Assembly (NCBI RefSeq): GCF_007828045.1
Contig: NZ_VITN01000033.1
Span: 2,603-50,501 of the forward strand
Direction: 5' to 3'
DNA length: 47,899 nt
From: Nitrospirillum amazonense
GTDB lineage: Bacteria > Pseudomonadota > Alphaproteobacteria > Azospirillales > Azospirillaceae
This document shows, in pieces, positions 15,321 to 23,607 of the stretch. The position numbers and the translations under genes are program-made. Position 1 is the first letter of the stretch. Every line of letters begins with the position of its first letter. Under the pieces are notes generated by a model. The model saw nothing but the letters and a program-made list of their open reading frames with translations, had not been told where the DNA came from and did not search any database.

Positions 15321-16914
15321 TCTTCGCCTCCATTGGCGTGATCGCCAGGGTTTGGCCAGATCGTGCCCCGCCCGGCCGCGCCTTCGCCCGCCCGCCTTCC
15401 AAGCGCCATGCGGCGAAGAAGGCCACCAAGGCCGTCACCGCCAGAGCCCCGTCCACCCCCAGGACGGCGCCGTGTCCCTCAGCCCACGCGTGGATGGGAT
15501 GGTCGCCGGTCGTGATCCAGTTGGCTGCCATGGCCACCAGCGCCAGGCCACCCACCAGGCCGGCGTGGGCTCGCCAAGGGGGGTCCGGATGGCGACGCAG
15601 GTGCAGGTCCGCATGCGCCGCCGTACCGATCCAAACCCCGAAGAATACGGCCACCTCCGCCAGTTCCCGGCTGGGAAGCGCTGCCGGCAATAAGCGGTTC
15701 GCCACCATCATGGCAAGGGTAGCGAGGACGACACCGGTGGTGGTGGCGCACGCGGTGGCCGCCACCGCACGCCAGCCCCGGCCATCATGCCGGACCCGGC
15801 GTTTCTCCAGCCAATACAGCAGGCCGGTCGCGATCAGCACACAACCGCCCAGTCCCTGCAGGAAATAGAGCCAACGCAAGGTCCAGTGGTCGAAATGGAC
15901 TTCGTGCAGTCCGGCGATGAAGCGCTGCGCCCCCACCACCGGCCCCGGCCGCCCCCGGGCCAACAGGGTGCCGGTGACGCCGTCGAAGTACAGCGGATCG
16001 TTGTGCAGGGTCACGCGGTCGTCGTTGAGACGGGTGATGCGGACATAGGCGCCGGCGTCGCCGGGATGGACAACGCCCACCTGGGCCACCGCCACATCCC
16101 TGCCCGTCTCCGCCGCCCACAGCCGGCGGGCGCGATCCACCAGCGGATCCAACGGCAATAACGGGGCCGCGGCGCCCACCGCCGGCCGGTCGTAGTTGCC
16201 AACCGCCTCGGCATAGAAGCGGTTCATATCGCCGGCGTACAGCAGCGTGGTCCCGGCGGGAAAGACCACGGGCAGGACGATGACGATGCCGCTGAAGGTG
16301 ATCATCAGGTGGAAGGGCAAGGCGAGCACACCCATGAGGTTGTGCAGATCCAGCAACGACCGCTGGGGATGCGCCCGGAGGCGGAAAGTGAAGAAGTCCT
16401 GGAAGATGCGGGCATGGATGACGACGCCGGAGACCAGGCCCGCCATCATCGCCACCGCCGCCAGCGCCACGATCCAATAGCCAATGAAGCCCGGCCGCAG
16501 CAGCAGGCAGTAGTGCAACGGGTAGAAGAAGGACGAGGCGCCCAAGGTGCCCGGCGGCGGCAGGCGGCGGCCATCCGCGGTCGCCATCATGCCGGCACCG
16601 CCGGCGCTGGTGCGGACGCGCAGTTGCAGGACCGGCGTGCGGGCGTCCGGCATTTCCACCAGCCAATCCCGCACCGTGGCGCCACCGGCGGCGCGCTGTG
16701 CCGTCAGCTGTTCCAGCAAGGGGCGGGCGATAGCATCGACCGACACCGGAGCGCCCGGCATCGCCACCCGGGTCGCCGGCATCATCCAGCGGTCGATCTC
16801 CGGCATGAAGACGGTCAGCGACCCCATGAAGAAGATAACGATCAACAACCCGCCCAGGGTGACGCCCATCCAGGTATGGGGCCAAAGCAGGGCCGCACGC
16901 AGCGCCTTGCTCAT
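15313..16914 (-). CDS. PepSY-associated membrane protein, putative siderophore reductase
   Basis: A 533-residue inner-membrane protein from the ATG at 16914. The N-terminal helix (LWPHTWMGVTLGGLLIVIFF) is followed by a periplasmic PepSY-like region. Further helices carry conserved His-containing segments: FYPLHYCLLLRP, LLDLHNLMGVLALPFHLMI and LHEVHFDHWTLRWLYF. This is the PiuB/FoxB-type architecture linked to reduction of ferric siderophores at the inner membrane. The C-terminal third adds more helices. The start overlaps the preceding gene by ATGA. Position next to a TonB receptor supports a role in iron release after uptake. Confidence 0.8.
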   Translation of the reverse strand: MSKALRAALLWPHTWMGVTLGGLLIVIFFMGSLTVFMPEIDRWMMPATRVAMPGAPVSVDAIARPLLEQLTAQRAAGGATVRDWLVEMPDARTPVLQLRVRTSAGGAGMMATADGRRLPPPGTLGASSFFYPLHYCLLLRPGFIGYWIVALAAVAMMAGLVSGVVIHARIFQDFFTFRLRAHPQRSLLDLHNLMGVLALPFHLMITFSGIVIVLPVVFPAGTTLLYAGDMNRFYAEAVGNYDRPAVGAAAPLLPLDPLVDRARRLWAAETGRDVAVAQVGVVHPGDAGAYVRITRLNDDRVTLHNDPLYFDGVTGTLLARGRPGPVVGAQRFIAGLHEVHFDHWTLRWLYFLQGLGGCVLIATGLLYWLEKRRVRHDGRGWRAVAATACATTTGVVLATLAMMVANRLLPAALPSRELAEVAVFFGVWIGTAAHADLHLRRHPDPPWRAHAGLVGGLALVAMAANWITTGDHPIHAWAEGHGAVLGVDGALAVTALVAFFAAWRLEGGRAKARPGGARSGQTLAITPMEAKNG

Positions 16915-17267
16915 GCCCCCGCTCCCCGGACCAGGTAGGCCAGCGCGATCTGGACCAGGGCCCCCAGCGCCAATACGGCCCAGACCCGCATGACGCGGCC
17001 GGCGGCCAGGGCCCACAGGGCGATGCCAGGCATGGCCGACAGCGCCAGCAAGGCGAACAGGGTGGTGGCCTCTGCCGGGGCCATGCCCAGCCACGTGCCG
17101 GCCACGGCGCCCAGCGCCCCGAAGCCCCAGGCCAGGGCGTAGGTGCCGACGATGGCGGCCAGCACCCGCGCCAGGACGTGCAGGCGGCCGCCCGGCGGGG
17201 CCCCGCCCCCCCGTCTGGGGGGCCGGGGCCGCCGTGACGACGCAGGTGGGGATGCTGGCGTCGTCAT
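16911..17267 (-). CDS. DUF3649-type membrane protein
   Basis: A 118-residue protein with a Pro/Arg-rich N-terminus and about three helices (LARVLAAIVGTYALAWGF; TTLFALLALSAMPGIALWAL; VWAVLALGALVQIALAYL). It corresponds to the DUF3649 proteins found with PepSY and DUF3325 in iron-uptake loci. ATG 17267 lacks a ribosome site. A GTG at 17285, overlapping the receptor stop as GTGA, would add six residues and fit translational coupling. It overlaps the PepSY gene by 4 bp. Function unknown beyond association with siderophore use. Confidence 0.7.
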   Translation of the reverse strand: MTTPASPPASSRRPRPPRRGGGAPPGGRLHVLARVLAAIVGTYALAWGFGALGAVAGTWLGMAPAEATTLFALLALSAMPGIALWALAAGRVMRVWAVLALGALVQIALAYLVRGAGA

Positions 17268-17281
17268 GGAGGTTGGTATCG

Positions 17282-19474
17282 TCACAACTTGGCCTGCAGG
17301 GTCACCAGGACCGACCTGGGCTCCCCATAGATGTTGCCGGACTGCGGGGTGCCGACACGCTGGTAGTAGGTGCGGTCGAACAGGTTCTTCACATTGGCCG
17401 CGATGCTGACCTTCTCCGTTACATCGAAGCCGACACGGGCATCGAACACGGCGTAGCCGCCCTGTGTCAGCACCGCGTTGCCCAGGGTGGGGAAGGTATT
17501 GGACATGGCCGACTGCACCGTGGCGCCGCCGCCGATGGTCCAGCGGTTGTCCAGGCTTTCGGGCAGGCGGTAATTGGTCCACAGCTTGAACGAATGCTTG
17601 GGGGCGATGGCGCTGAAGGCGCTGCTGTCGGCCACGCTGCTGTCCAGGTTTTCCGCGAAGGTGTAGGCGTAGCCGGCGGTGACGGTCCAGCCGGGCAGCA
17701 CCTCGCCCGTCAGGTCCAGCTCCACGCCCTCGCTCTGCGCCTTGCCCTGGGACAGGTAGATCGCCTGGTTGGGGTAGCGGGGGTCCGCCTCCGCCCGGTT
17801 CTTCTCATCCACATGGAACAGGGCCAGGCTGCCGTGCAGGCGGCCATCGAGAAAATCCGCCTTGGTGCCGACCTCATACTGCATACCCTCCAACGGCTGC
17901 AGCACCTTGCCGGTAGCGTCGGTATAGGCCTGCGGCTGGAAGACCTGGGTGATGCTGGTGTACAGCGCCAGGGCTGGATTCACCTCGTACACCAGCCCGG
18001 CATTGGGCGTGACCTTGCCGTCGACGGAGGCCGCGCTGCGCGGCGTCTTGGCCGGCAAGGCGGTATCGACCGCCGTGTCCCACCAGGTGGCGCGCACGCC
18101 GGCGATCAGGCGCAGCGGATCCAGCAAGCGCAGCCGCAGGGCGGCATAGGTGCTGTAGGTGTCCGTGACGGTGTTGCTGTCGCGCTGCCAGGTGGGGAAC
18201 ACCGGTTCCGCCGCCGTGGCCACCGGGGCGTAGACGGTGACGGTGGCGGACCAGGTGCTGCCGTTGGGGTTGTAGCCGTTGGCCGAGCGGTTGCGGAATT
18301 CCGTACGCTCGTAGCTGGCGCCAACCACGGCCTCGTGCACCTGTCCGAACAGGCTGAACGGACCGGTGGCGGACAGGTCGGTGCCGGCCTGCGACTGGTC
18401 GTAGCGCACCTTCTGCGCGTACAGGGTGGTGGTATTCTGGCCTGCGACCACCGGCGTGTAGGCATAGGCCATGACCCGGTCCATCACGTTGTCCAGGTAC
18501 TGGGTGCCCAAATTGATGTGCCAGCCGTCGCCGAAGCGGTGTTCCACATTGGCGAATCCGCCGGTGGTGGTGAACTCATCCTCATTCCACTTCTCACCCA
18601 GGGAGGTGGAGCGCGGCACGTTCAGCAGGCTCAGCGCGTACTTGCCACCGACCACGTTGACCAGGCCCGGCAGGTTCCACGCCCCCTTGTAGTCGTTCTC
18701 CTGCCGGTAGACGCCGACGGTGGCCGTGGTGTCCGGCGTCAGGTCGGCCCCCACGGTGCCATAGCCGAGCAGGCGCTTCTGATGCGTCCAGTCCTGGAAG
18801 GTGTCGCGCTCCTGAAACGCGCCGACCAGGCGGCCACGTACCGTGCCACTGTCGTTCAGGGGGGCGTTGAAGTCCCCTTCCAGGCGGTAGTTGTCCCACG
18901 AGCCGACGGTCAGGCTGGCATAGCCGGCCGTGGTGGCCAGGGGTGCCTTGCGCACCAGATTGATGGCGCCGCCGGGCCCGCCGAAGCCCGCCAGCAGGCC
19001 GGCTGGCCCCTTCAGCACCTCCACCTTGTCGAAGACCACCAGGTCGGGCGGGGAGAAGATACGGTCATCCATGGTGGTGGGGATGCCATCGAACTGCAGG
19101 TTGGTGATCTCGAACCCACGTGAATAGAAGTTCACGCGATTGCCGTCGATGGGCTCCACGATCACACCCGGCGTCTGGCGCAAGGCGTCGTCCAGGGTGA
19201 CCAGCTTCTGTTCCTGCAACTGTTCCGCCCCCAGGACGGACAACGACTGCGGCAGTTCATGCGGCGTCATCGGCAGCTTGGCCGTGACCGTCCGGGCCTT
19301 TTCCCGGTCCGCGGTGACGATCACCGTCGCCGCGGTATCGCCGCTGTCCGTAACGGCCCCGTCCGGCGCCGCCGCATCAGGCGCTGCCTGGGCCGCCATC
19401 ACCGGCAGCAGGGCGATCAGCGCCACGGTCCCCATGAGTCCCCAAGCACGCGCCGGATTCCCGACCTTATTCAT
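17282..19474 (-). CDS. TonB-dependent ferric-siderophore receptor (FhuE/FoxA-like)
   Basis: A 730-residue outer-membrane receptor. A signal peptide (hydrophobic LMGTVALIALLPVMAAQA) is followed by a TonB-box-like segment (TVIVTAD, about 49-55). The plug domain carries LPQSLSVLGAEQL, LDDALRQTPGVIVEP, and the motif VEVLKGPAGLLAGFGGPGGAI. A 22-stranded barrel ends LVTLQAKL with the usual terminal pattern. The LPQSxxV plug sequence is typical of FhuE/FoxA/FpvA-type hydroxamate and peptidic siderophore receptors, fitting the product of the adjacent NRPS genes. There is no N-terminal signalling domain, so regulation by an anti-sigma partner is not expected. Confidence 0.92.
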   Translation of the reverse strand: MNKVGNPARAWGLMGTVALIALLPVMAAQAAPDAAAPDGAVTDSGDTAATVIVTADREKARTVTAKLPMTPHELPQSLSVLGAEQLQEQKLVTLDDALRQTPGVIVEPIDGNRVNFYSRGFEITNLQFDGIPTTMDDRIFSPPDLVVFDKVEVLKGPAGLLAGFGGPGGAINLVRKAPLATTAGYASLTVGSWDNYRLEGDFNAPLNDSGTVRGRLVGAFQERDTFQDWTHQKRLLGYGTVGADLTPDTTATVGVYRQENDYKGAWNLPGLVNVVGGKYALSLLNVPRSTSLGEKWNEDEFTTTGGFANVEHRFGDGWHINLGTQYLDNVMDRVMAYAYTPVVAGQNTTTLYAQKVRYDQSQAGTDLSATGPFSLFGQVHEAVVGASYERTEFRNRSANGYNPNGSTWSATVTVYAPVATAAEPVFPTWQRDSNTVTDTYSTYAALRLRLLDPLRLIAGVRATWWDTAVDTALPAKTPRSAASVDGKVTPNAGLVYEVNPALALYTSITQVFQPQAYTDATGKVLQPLEGMQYEVGTKADFLDGRLHGSLALFHVDEKNRAEADPRYPNQAIYLSQGKAQSEGVELDLTGEVLPGWTVTAGYAYTFAENLDSSVADSSAFSAIAPKHSFKLWTNYRLPESLDNRWTIGGGATVQSAMSNTFPTLGNAVLTQGGYAVFDARVGFDVTEKVSIAANVKNLFDRTYYQRVGTPQSGNIYGEPRSVLVTLQAKL

Positions 19475-19492
19475 GTCTCGATATCTCCAATT

Positions 19493-20809
19493 TCAGAAGG
19501 CATGCGCCGCATTTCGGCGCTCCGGCACCCCCGCGCCGGAATGAGGGGCGGCCAAGGCCGCGGTGATCTCGCGCGCCCGGATGGGCAGAACGGACAGCAG
19601 GGTGTCGCTGAGGCCGTGCGTCGGCTCGTTGCAGCCTTGAAGAAAAATCCCCGTCGTGCAGGCGTCGGTGGTGGCCAGGCGATAGTCGCGCCGCACCCCC
19701 TCCCCCGTCAGCCAGGGGGTCAACGGTTCCAGCAGCCGGTGATGCTGCTGGCGCCGATAGCCGGTCGCCAGCACCACGCCGCCGTAGCGACGGATCCGCC
19801 GCTCGCCCTCATCCAGGCTCGCCAGGTCCAGCAGCACCCCATCAGGCCCGCTGGTCAGCCGCACCTCGCGCACCTCATGGCGCGGCAGCAGGCGATGCCG
19901 GTCCAGCCGGTCCACCTTCTGCTGATAGAGGACGCCGTAGACCGTCTCGATCAGGTCGGGGTCGACGACGGCATAATTCGTGTTCTGGAATTCGCGCAGG
20001 ATGCGCTCCCGTTCCTCCACCCTGCGGCCGTAGTGGTAATCGGTGTAGGCCGGGTCGAAGATCTGGTTGACGAATGGGCTGCTGTCGGCGGGCCGCATGG
20101 CCGGCGCCCGGGCGATCAGGTCCACCGCCACGCCCCTGGCATGCAGATCCAGGAAAATCTCCGCGGCACTCTGGCCGAAGCCGACGACCGCGACGCGGCC
20201 GGCCCGGGCCAGGGTTTCGGCACTGGCGAGATAGCTGCTGGAATGGATGACGCGGGCGTCGCCCAGGGTGCCGGTGAAGATTTCAGGGATGCGGGGGCTG
20301 GCGCCCACGCCGATGACGACGTTGCGCGCCAGCCAGGTCCGCTCCCGTCCACCACGGCCGCGCGACCGCGCCCGCAAACGCAGCACCCGGCCGTCCTGCA
20401 CCTCCGGTTCCAGCGCCACCACCTCCTCGCCATAGTCGCAGCGGTCAGCGAAGTGACCGGCCACCCAGGCCAGGTAGTCGTTAAACTCCCGCCGGGTGGG
20501 AAAGAAGGTGCGCAGGTTGATGAAATCCTGCAGCCGGCCGTGGACATGCAGATAGTTGAGGAAGCTGTAGGGGCTGGTTGGATCACGCATGGAGACCAGG
20601 TCCTTCACGAACGAGATCTGCATGCGACTACCGTCCAGCAGCATGTTGCCGTGCCAGACGAAGCTGTCCTGCCGTTCCAGGAACCGGCAGGAGAGGGTCG
20701 GCCCGCCCTCGGCCAGGGCGATGGCCAACGCCAGGTTGGATGGGCCGAAGCCGACACCCAGGACATCCAACGTCCGGGGCGGCTCATTCAGGCTGACGGT
20801 CGTTCCCAT
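19493..20809 (-). CDS. pvdA: L-ornithine N5-monooxygenase (PvdA/SidA family)
   Basis: A 438-residue flavin monooxygenase that hydroxylates the side-chain amine of ornithine, the first step to a hydroxamate ligand. Motifs: FAD site GVGFGPSNLALA (about 18-29); substrate-binding SFVKDLVSMRDPTSPYSF (about 66-83), typical of ornithine rather than lysine enzymes; NADPH site VVGFGQSAAEIF; and the C-terminal LATGY. It follows the acyltransferase gene by 3 bp, so hydroxylation and acylation are co-produced. The gene symbol is given by family; lysine as substrate is less likely but not excluded. Confidence 0.9.
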   Translation of the reverse strand: MGTTVSLNEPPRTLDVLGVGFGPSNLALAIALAEGGPTLSCRFLERQDSFVWHGNMLLDGSRMQISFVKDLVSMRDPTSPYSFLNYLHVHGRLQDFINLRTFFPTRREFNDYLAWVAGHFADRCDYGEEVVALEPEVQDGRVLRLRARSRGRGGRERTWLARNVVIGVGASPRIPEIFTGTLGDARVIHSSSYLASAETLARAGRVAVVGFGQSAAEIFLDLHARGVAVDLIARAPAMRPADSSPFVNQIFDPAYTDYHYGRRVEERERILREFQNTNYAVVDPDLIETVYGVLYQQKVDRLDRHRLLPRHEVREVRLTSGPDGVLLDLASLDEGERRIRRYGGVVLATGYRRQQHHRLLEPLTPWLTGEGVRRDYRLATTDACTTGIFLQGCNEPTHGLSDTLLSVLPIRAREITAALAAPHSGAGVPERRNAAHAF

Positions 20810-20812
20810 GGT

Positions 20813-21877
20813 TCAGCCCCCCGTCTTGGGTGCGGGCTCGGCGCGCGGCAGCCACAGCCGGTCATCGAAGAAGCGTTCCCGCAACAGCATCACCAGCAGG
20901 GCGCGTTTGTGGGGAAAGTTGAATTCCTTGACCTTAGCGAAGCCGGAACGATCGAGGTTGCGGATCTGCTGGTGATGATCGGCCCGCGGTTCACCCACGA
21001 TGCGCTGGGTGCGCACGTCGTCCAGGAACATGAAATGGACCAGCGACGGCAGCCAGGCGCTGACATAGGCCTTGCCCCGCACGCTCTCGTCCCCGATCAA
21101 CACATGCCAGCCACGGTCATAATCCTGGGCGTCGTAGAAGGCGCCGATGCGGTTTTCCTTGGCCCAGTAGACTTCGAAATAGCCGAAGGCCTCGCCGTCC
21201 AGGCTGGCGATCAGCGGCAGGGTGTGCGGATCTTCCAACTGGTTTTCCAGGTAGGCCCGGTGCTGCTCCAGCTCCCCTTCCTCCTGCCAGAAGGCGGCGA
21301 CGCGTGGATCATTCATCCAGGCGTGGAAGCGGCTGAGGTCGCGGTCCATGTCGGCCAGACGAAACGACAAAGTGCGGTCCAGCCAGGGGATGCGCCGCTC
21401 ATACAGCAGACCCGGCACCTTGGCCGGACGGCGCGGGTGGTAACGGCCGTGGCTCAGCGTATGGACCTGGGGCTGCAGGCTGCCGCCGGGGCCGCGCAGC
21501 CACAGCTCCGGCTTCTGGTACAGGGCGGCGGCCAGCACACGCGCCACACCGCCCGGCGCCATCGTCAGGACGCCTTCGGCCTCCAGCGCGGCCCGCAGGT
21601 CGGCCGGCAGGGCCAAGCCCAGGCCAGGCGGGTCGCCCGCCCGGGTCAGGGCAGCGTCCAGCGCCGCCAGCGCCGCGATGGTGCGGGAACCGGCACCGCC
21701 CATGTCGTGCAGGAAGGCCAGGACCGGCCCGCCCTCCGCCTGGTCCAACAGCCAGCGCTGGCGGACGGTGCCGCCCATCTTCACCACCAGGGTATCGCCT
21801 TCCCATAGGCAGCGCGGTGCGATACCTGAAACGTAGGGAACGGTGCCCGCGGCACGGTTATGTGGATCGCCTGTCAT
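20813..21877 (-). CDS. N-hydroxyornithine acyltransferase (IucB/SidF-type GNAT)
   Basis: A 354-residue siderophore acyltransferase from the ATG at 21877, which overlaps the ABC transporter stop as ATGA. The N-terminal half is variable. The C-terminal GNAT domain (about 185-340) contains FHAWMNDPRVAAFW, FGYFEVYWAKENRIG, VLIGDESVRGKAYVSAWL and VGEPRADHHQQIRNLDRSGF, all typical of IucB/AlcB/RhbD enzymes that acylate hydroxylamines. With the adjacent monooxygenase it would make N5-acyl-N5-hydroxyornithine. Acetyl is the most common donor in this family, but succinyl or longer acyl groups cannot be excluded from sequence. Confidence 0.87.
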   Translation of the reverse strand: MTGDPHNRAAGTVPYVSGIAPRCLWEGDTLVVKMGGTVRQRWLLDQAEGGPVLAFLHDMGGAGSRTIAALAALDAALTRAGDPPGLGLALPADLRAALEAEGVLTMAPGGVARVLAAALYQKPELWLRGPGGSLQPQVHTLSHGRYHPRRPAKVPGLLYERRIPWLDRTLSFRLADMDRDLSRFHAWMNDPRVAAFWQEEGELEQHRAYLENQLEDPHTLPLIASLDGEAFGYFEVYWAKENRIGAFYDAQDYDRGWHVLIGDESVRGKAYVSAWLPSLVHFMFLDDVRTQRIVGEPRADHHQQIRNLDRSGFAKVKEFNFPHKRALLVMLLRERFFDDRLWLPRAEPAPKTGG

Positions 21878-23607
21878 TGCTGTCGCCCTCCCGGCGGCGC
21901 CGGCACTTGCGACGCCCCGTCGTTGAAGGTGTGGCCCAGGAATTGGGCGGAGCCGGCGTCGGCCGGCGCAGCCGACCACGGGGTCAGCACACCGCCGTCG
22001 CAGCGCAGGACCCGGTCGGCCAGGGGGAAGTAGCGATCGTCGTGGCTGACCGCGATGATGGTGCGGCCGCCCCGCTTCAAGTCGGGCAGCAGCTCTTCAT
22101 AGAAAAAGCGGCGGAAGGTGGGGTCCTGGTCGGCCGCCCATTCGTCCAACAACAGGATGGGCCGCCGCTCCACCACGGCGGACAGCAGCGCCAGGCGCTT
22201 GCGCTGCCCTTGGGAAAAGCGGGTATTGGAAAGGCGGCCATCGGCGATGGCGACCTTGTGGTCCATGCGCAAGCGCCGCAGGAAATCCTGGGCCAGATCC
22301 TCATCCAGGTGGCCGTCCGGCCCCACCAGATGATCGAAGACATAGGCCGGGGACAGCACGGCGCTGACCTGTTCGCGGTGCCAGCCGCGCAAATCCTCCG
22401 TCACCGCCACGCCGCCCAGGCGCAGGTGCCCGCCGGCTGGCCGGCGCAGGCCCGCCAGCAGGGCCAACAGCGTGGACTTGCCGCCACCGTTGCCGCCGAC
22501 GATGAACAGCGTCTCCCCTACCGGTACCGTCAGGTCAACGGGCCCCAAGTGGAAGCCCGCCTCCCCGTCCTGGCCTGGATGGTCGTAGGTGACGCCCGAC
22601 AGCTCGAACAAGGGTGGCGGCACGGCCGTGGCGCCGGCGGGTATGGTGGCTGCCAAGATGGGGCCCCCCGGCATGTCGAAGCCGGCGCGGTGCGGCGCCA
22701 GGTTCAAGCTTTCCACCTTGGCCAGCGCCACGCCGCCCGCCATCAGGATGGGCAGCGTGCCTACCAGGTCGTTCAGCGGCATGCGCAGGAACAGCAGCAC
22801 CAGGACGAAGCCCGCCACCTGTTCCCGCGCCAGGCCGAGGCCGGTACCGACGATGAACAGGCCGACGATCAGCCCCAGGATGACCAGGGCCGTCCAGCTG
22901 AGGCTCAGCACCCAATAGCGGTCGGCACGGGTTTCCGTGGCCCGCGCGTGGTCCGCCGCCGCCTCCACATCCAAGCGGTGGAAGACGGCGCGGCGGGCGG
23001 CATTCAGGGCCAGCTCGTTGCGCCCCTCGATGGCCCCCCGGTAGCCGGCGAACAACCGGTCGTCGGTGGCACGCACCTCCATCATCAGGCGGCGCATGGC
23101 GAAGACCCAGCCCTGGGCGCAAGCCACCGCCAGGCCCAGGACCACGGCGCTCAACAGGAACAGCTGCCACGACAGCCAGGCCAGATAGGCGAAGCCCCCG
23201 CCCAGCAGGACGCCGTTGTAGAAGACGAAGGGCAGGCGGTTAAAGGCCTGGCCCACCGCTGTTATATCCTTGGTCAAGGTGGCGTACAGCGCCGGCGCGC
23301 CAATGCCGTCCAGCCGGTCGATGTCGGTGTCCAGCAGGCGCTTCACCGTGGTGGTCCGCATGTCGCGCACCACGCGGTGGCCCAGCGCCGTCAAGATGGC
23401 TTGGGAGGCGAAGCCGCAACCGAACACCAGCAGCAGGGCCACGCCCAGGACGGCGAAGGTGGCGGCGCCGGCCGCCAGCGTGCCGGCGATCAGGCGGTTC
23501 ACCAAGGCGATGATCACCAGGCCGGCCACGGCACCGACGGCGCCCAGCGCCAGGGCCAGGGGCAGGCGCGCACCGAAGCGCCGCATCAGCGTGGACAGCA
23601 ATCTCAT
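21874..23607 (-). CDS. cyclic-peptide/siderophore ABC exporter (PvdE/SyrD family)
   Basis: A 577-residue fused transmembrane/ATPase protein from the ATG at 23607. About six helices lie in residues 1-310, followed by a nucleotide-binding domain with Walker A GGNGGGKST, signature FSQGQRKRLALL, Walker B ILLLDEWAADQDP and switch His in AVSHDDRYF. The DEWAADQDP form of Walker B is typical of the PvdE/SyrD group, which moves siderophore precursors or lipopeptides across the inner membrane. It overlaps the upstream NRPS gene by 4 bp (ATGA). It probably exports the finished peptide, or a precursor for periplasmic maturation. Confidence 0.9.
   Translation of the reverse strand: MRLLSTLMRRFGARLPLALALGAVGAVAGLVIIALVNRLIAGTLAAGAATFAVLGVALLLVFGCGFASQAILTALGHRVVRDMRTTTVKRLLDTDIDRLDGIGAPALYATLTKDITAVGQAFNRLPFVFYNGVLLGGGFAYLAWLSWQLFLLSAVVLGLAVACAQGWVFAMRRLMMEVRATDDRLFAGYRGAIEGRNELALNAARRAVFHRLDVEAAADHARATETRADRYWVLSLSWTALVILGLIVGLFIVGTGLGLAREQVAGFVLVLLFLRMPLNDLVGTLPILMAGGVALAKVESLNLAPHRAGFDMPGGPILAATIPAGATAVPPPLFELSGVTYDHPGQDGEAGFHLGPVDLTVPVGETLFIVGGNGGGKSTLLALLAGLRRPAGGHLRLGGVAVTEDLRGWHREQVSAVLSPAYVFDHLVGPDGHLDEDLAQDFLRRLRMDHKVAIADGRLSNTRFSQGQRKRLALLSAVVERRPILLLDEWAADQDPTFRRFFYEELLPDLKRGGRTIIAVSHDDRYFPLADRVLRCDGGVLTPWSAAPADAGSAQFLGHTFNDGASQVPAPPGGRQQ

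Noticed and set aside
20813-21877. Acyltransferase as a hidden thioesterase or release enzyme
   Set aside because: Its conserved half is clearly GNAT/IucB-like and no GxSxG serine hydrolase motif was seen.
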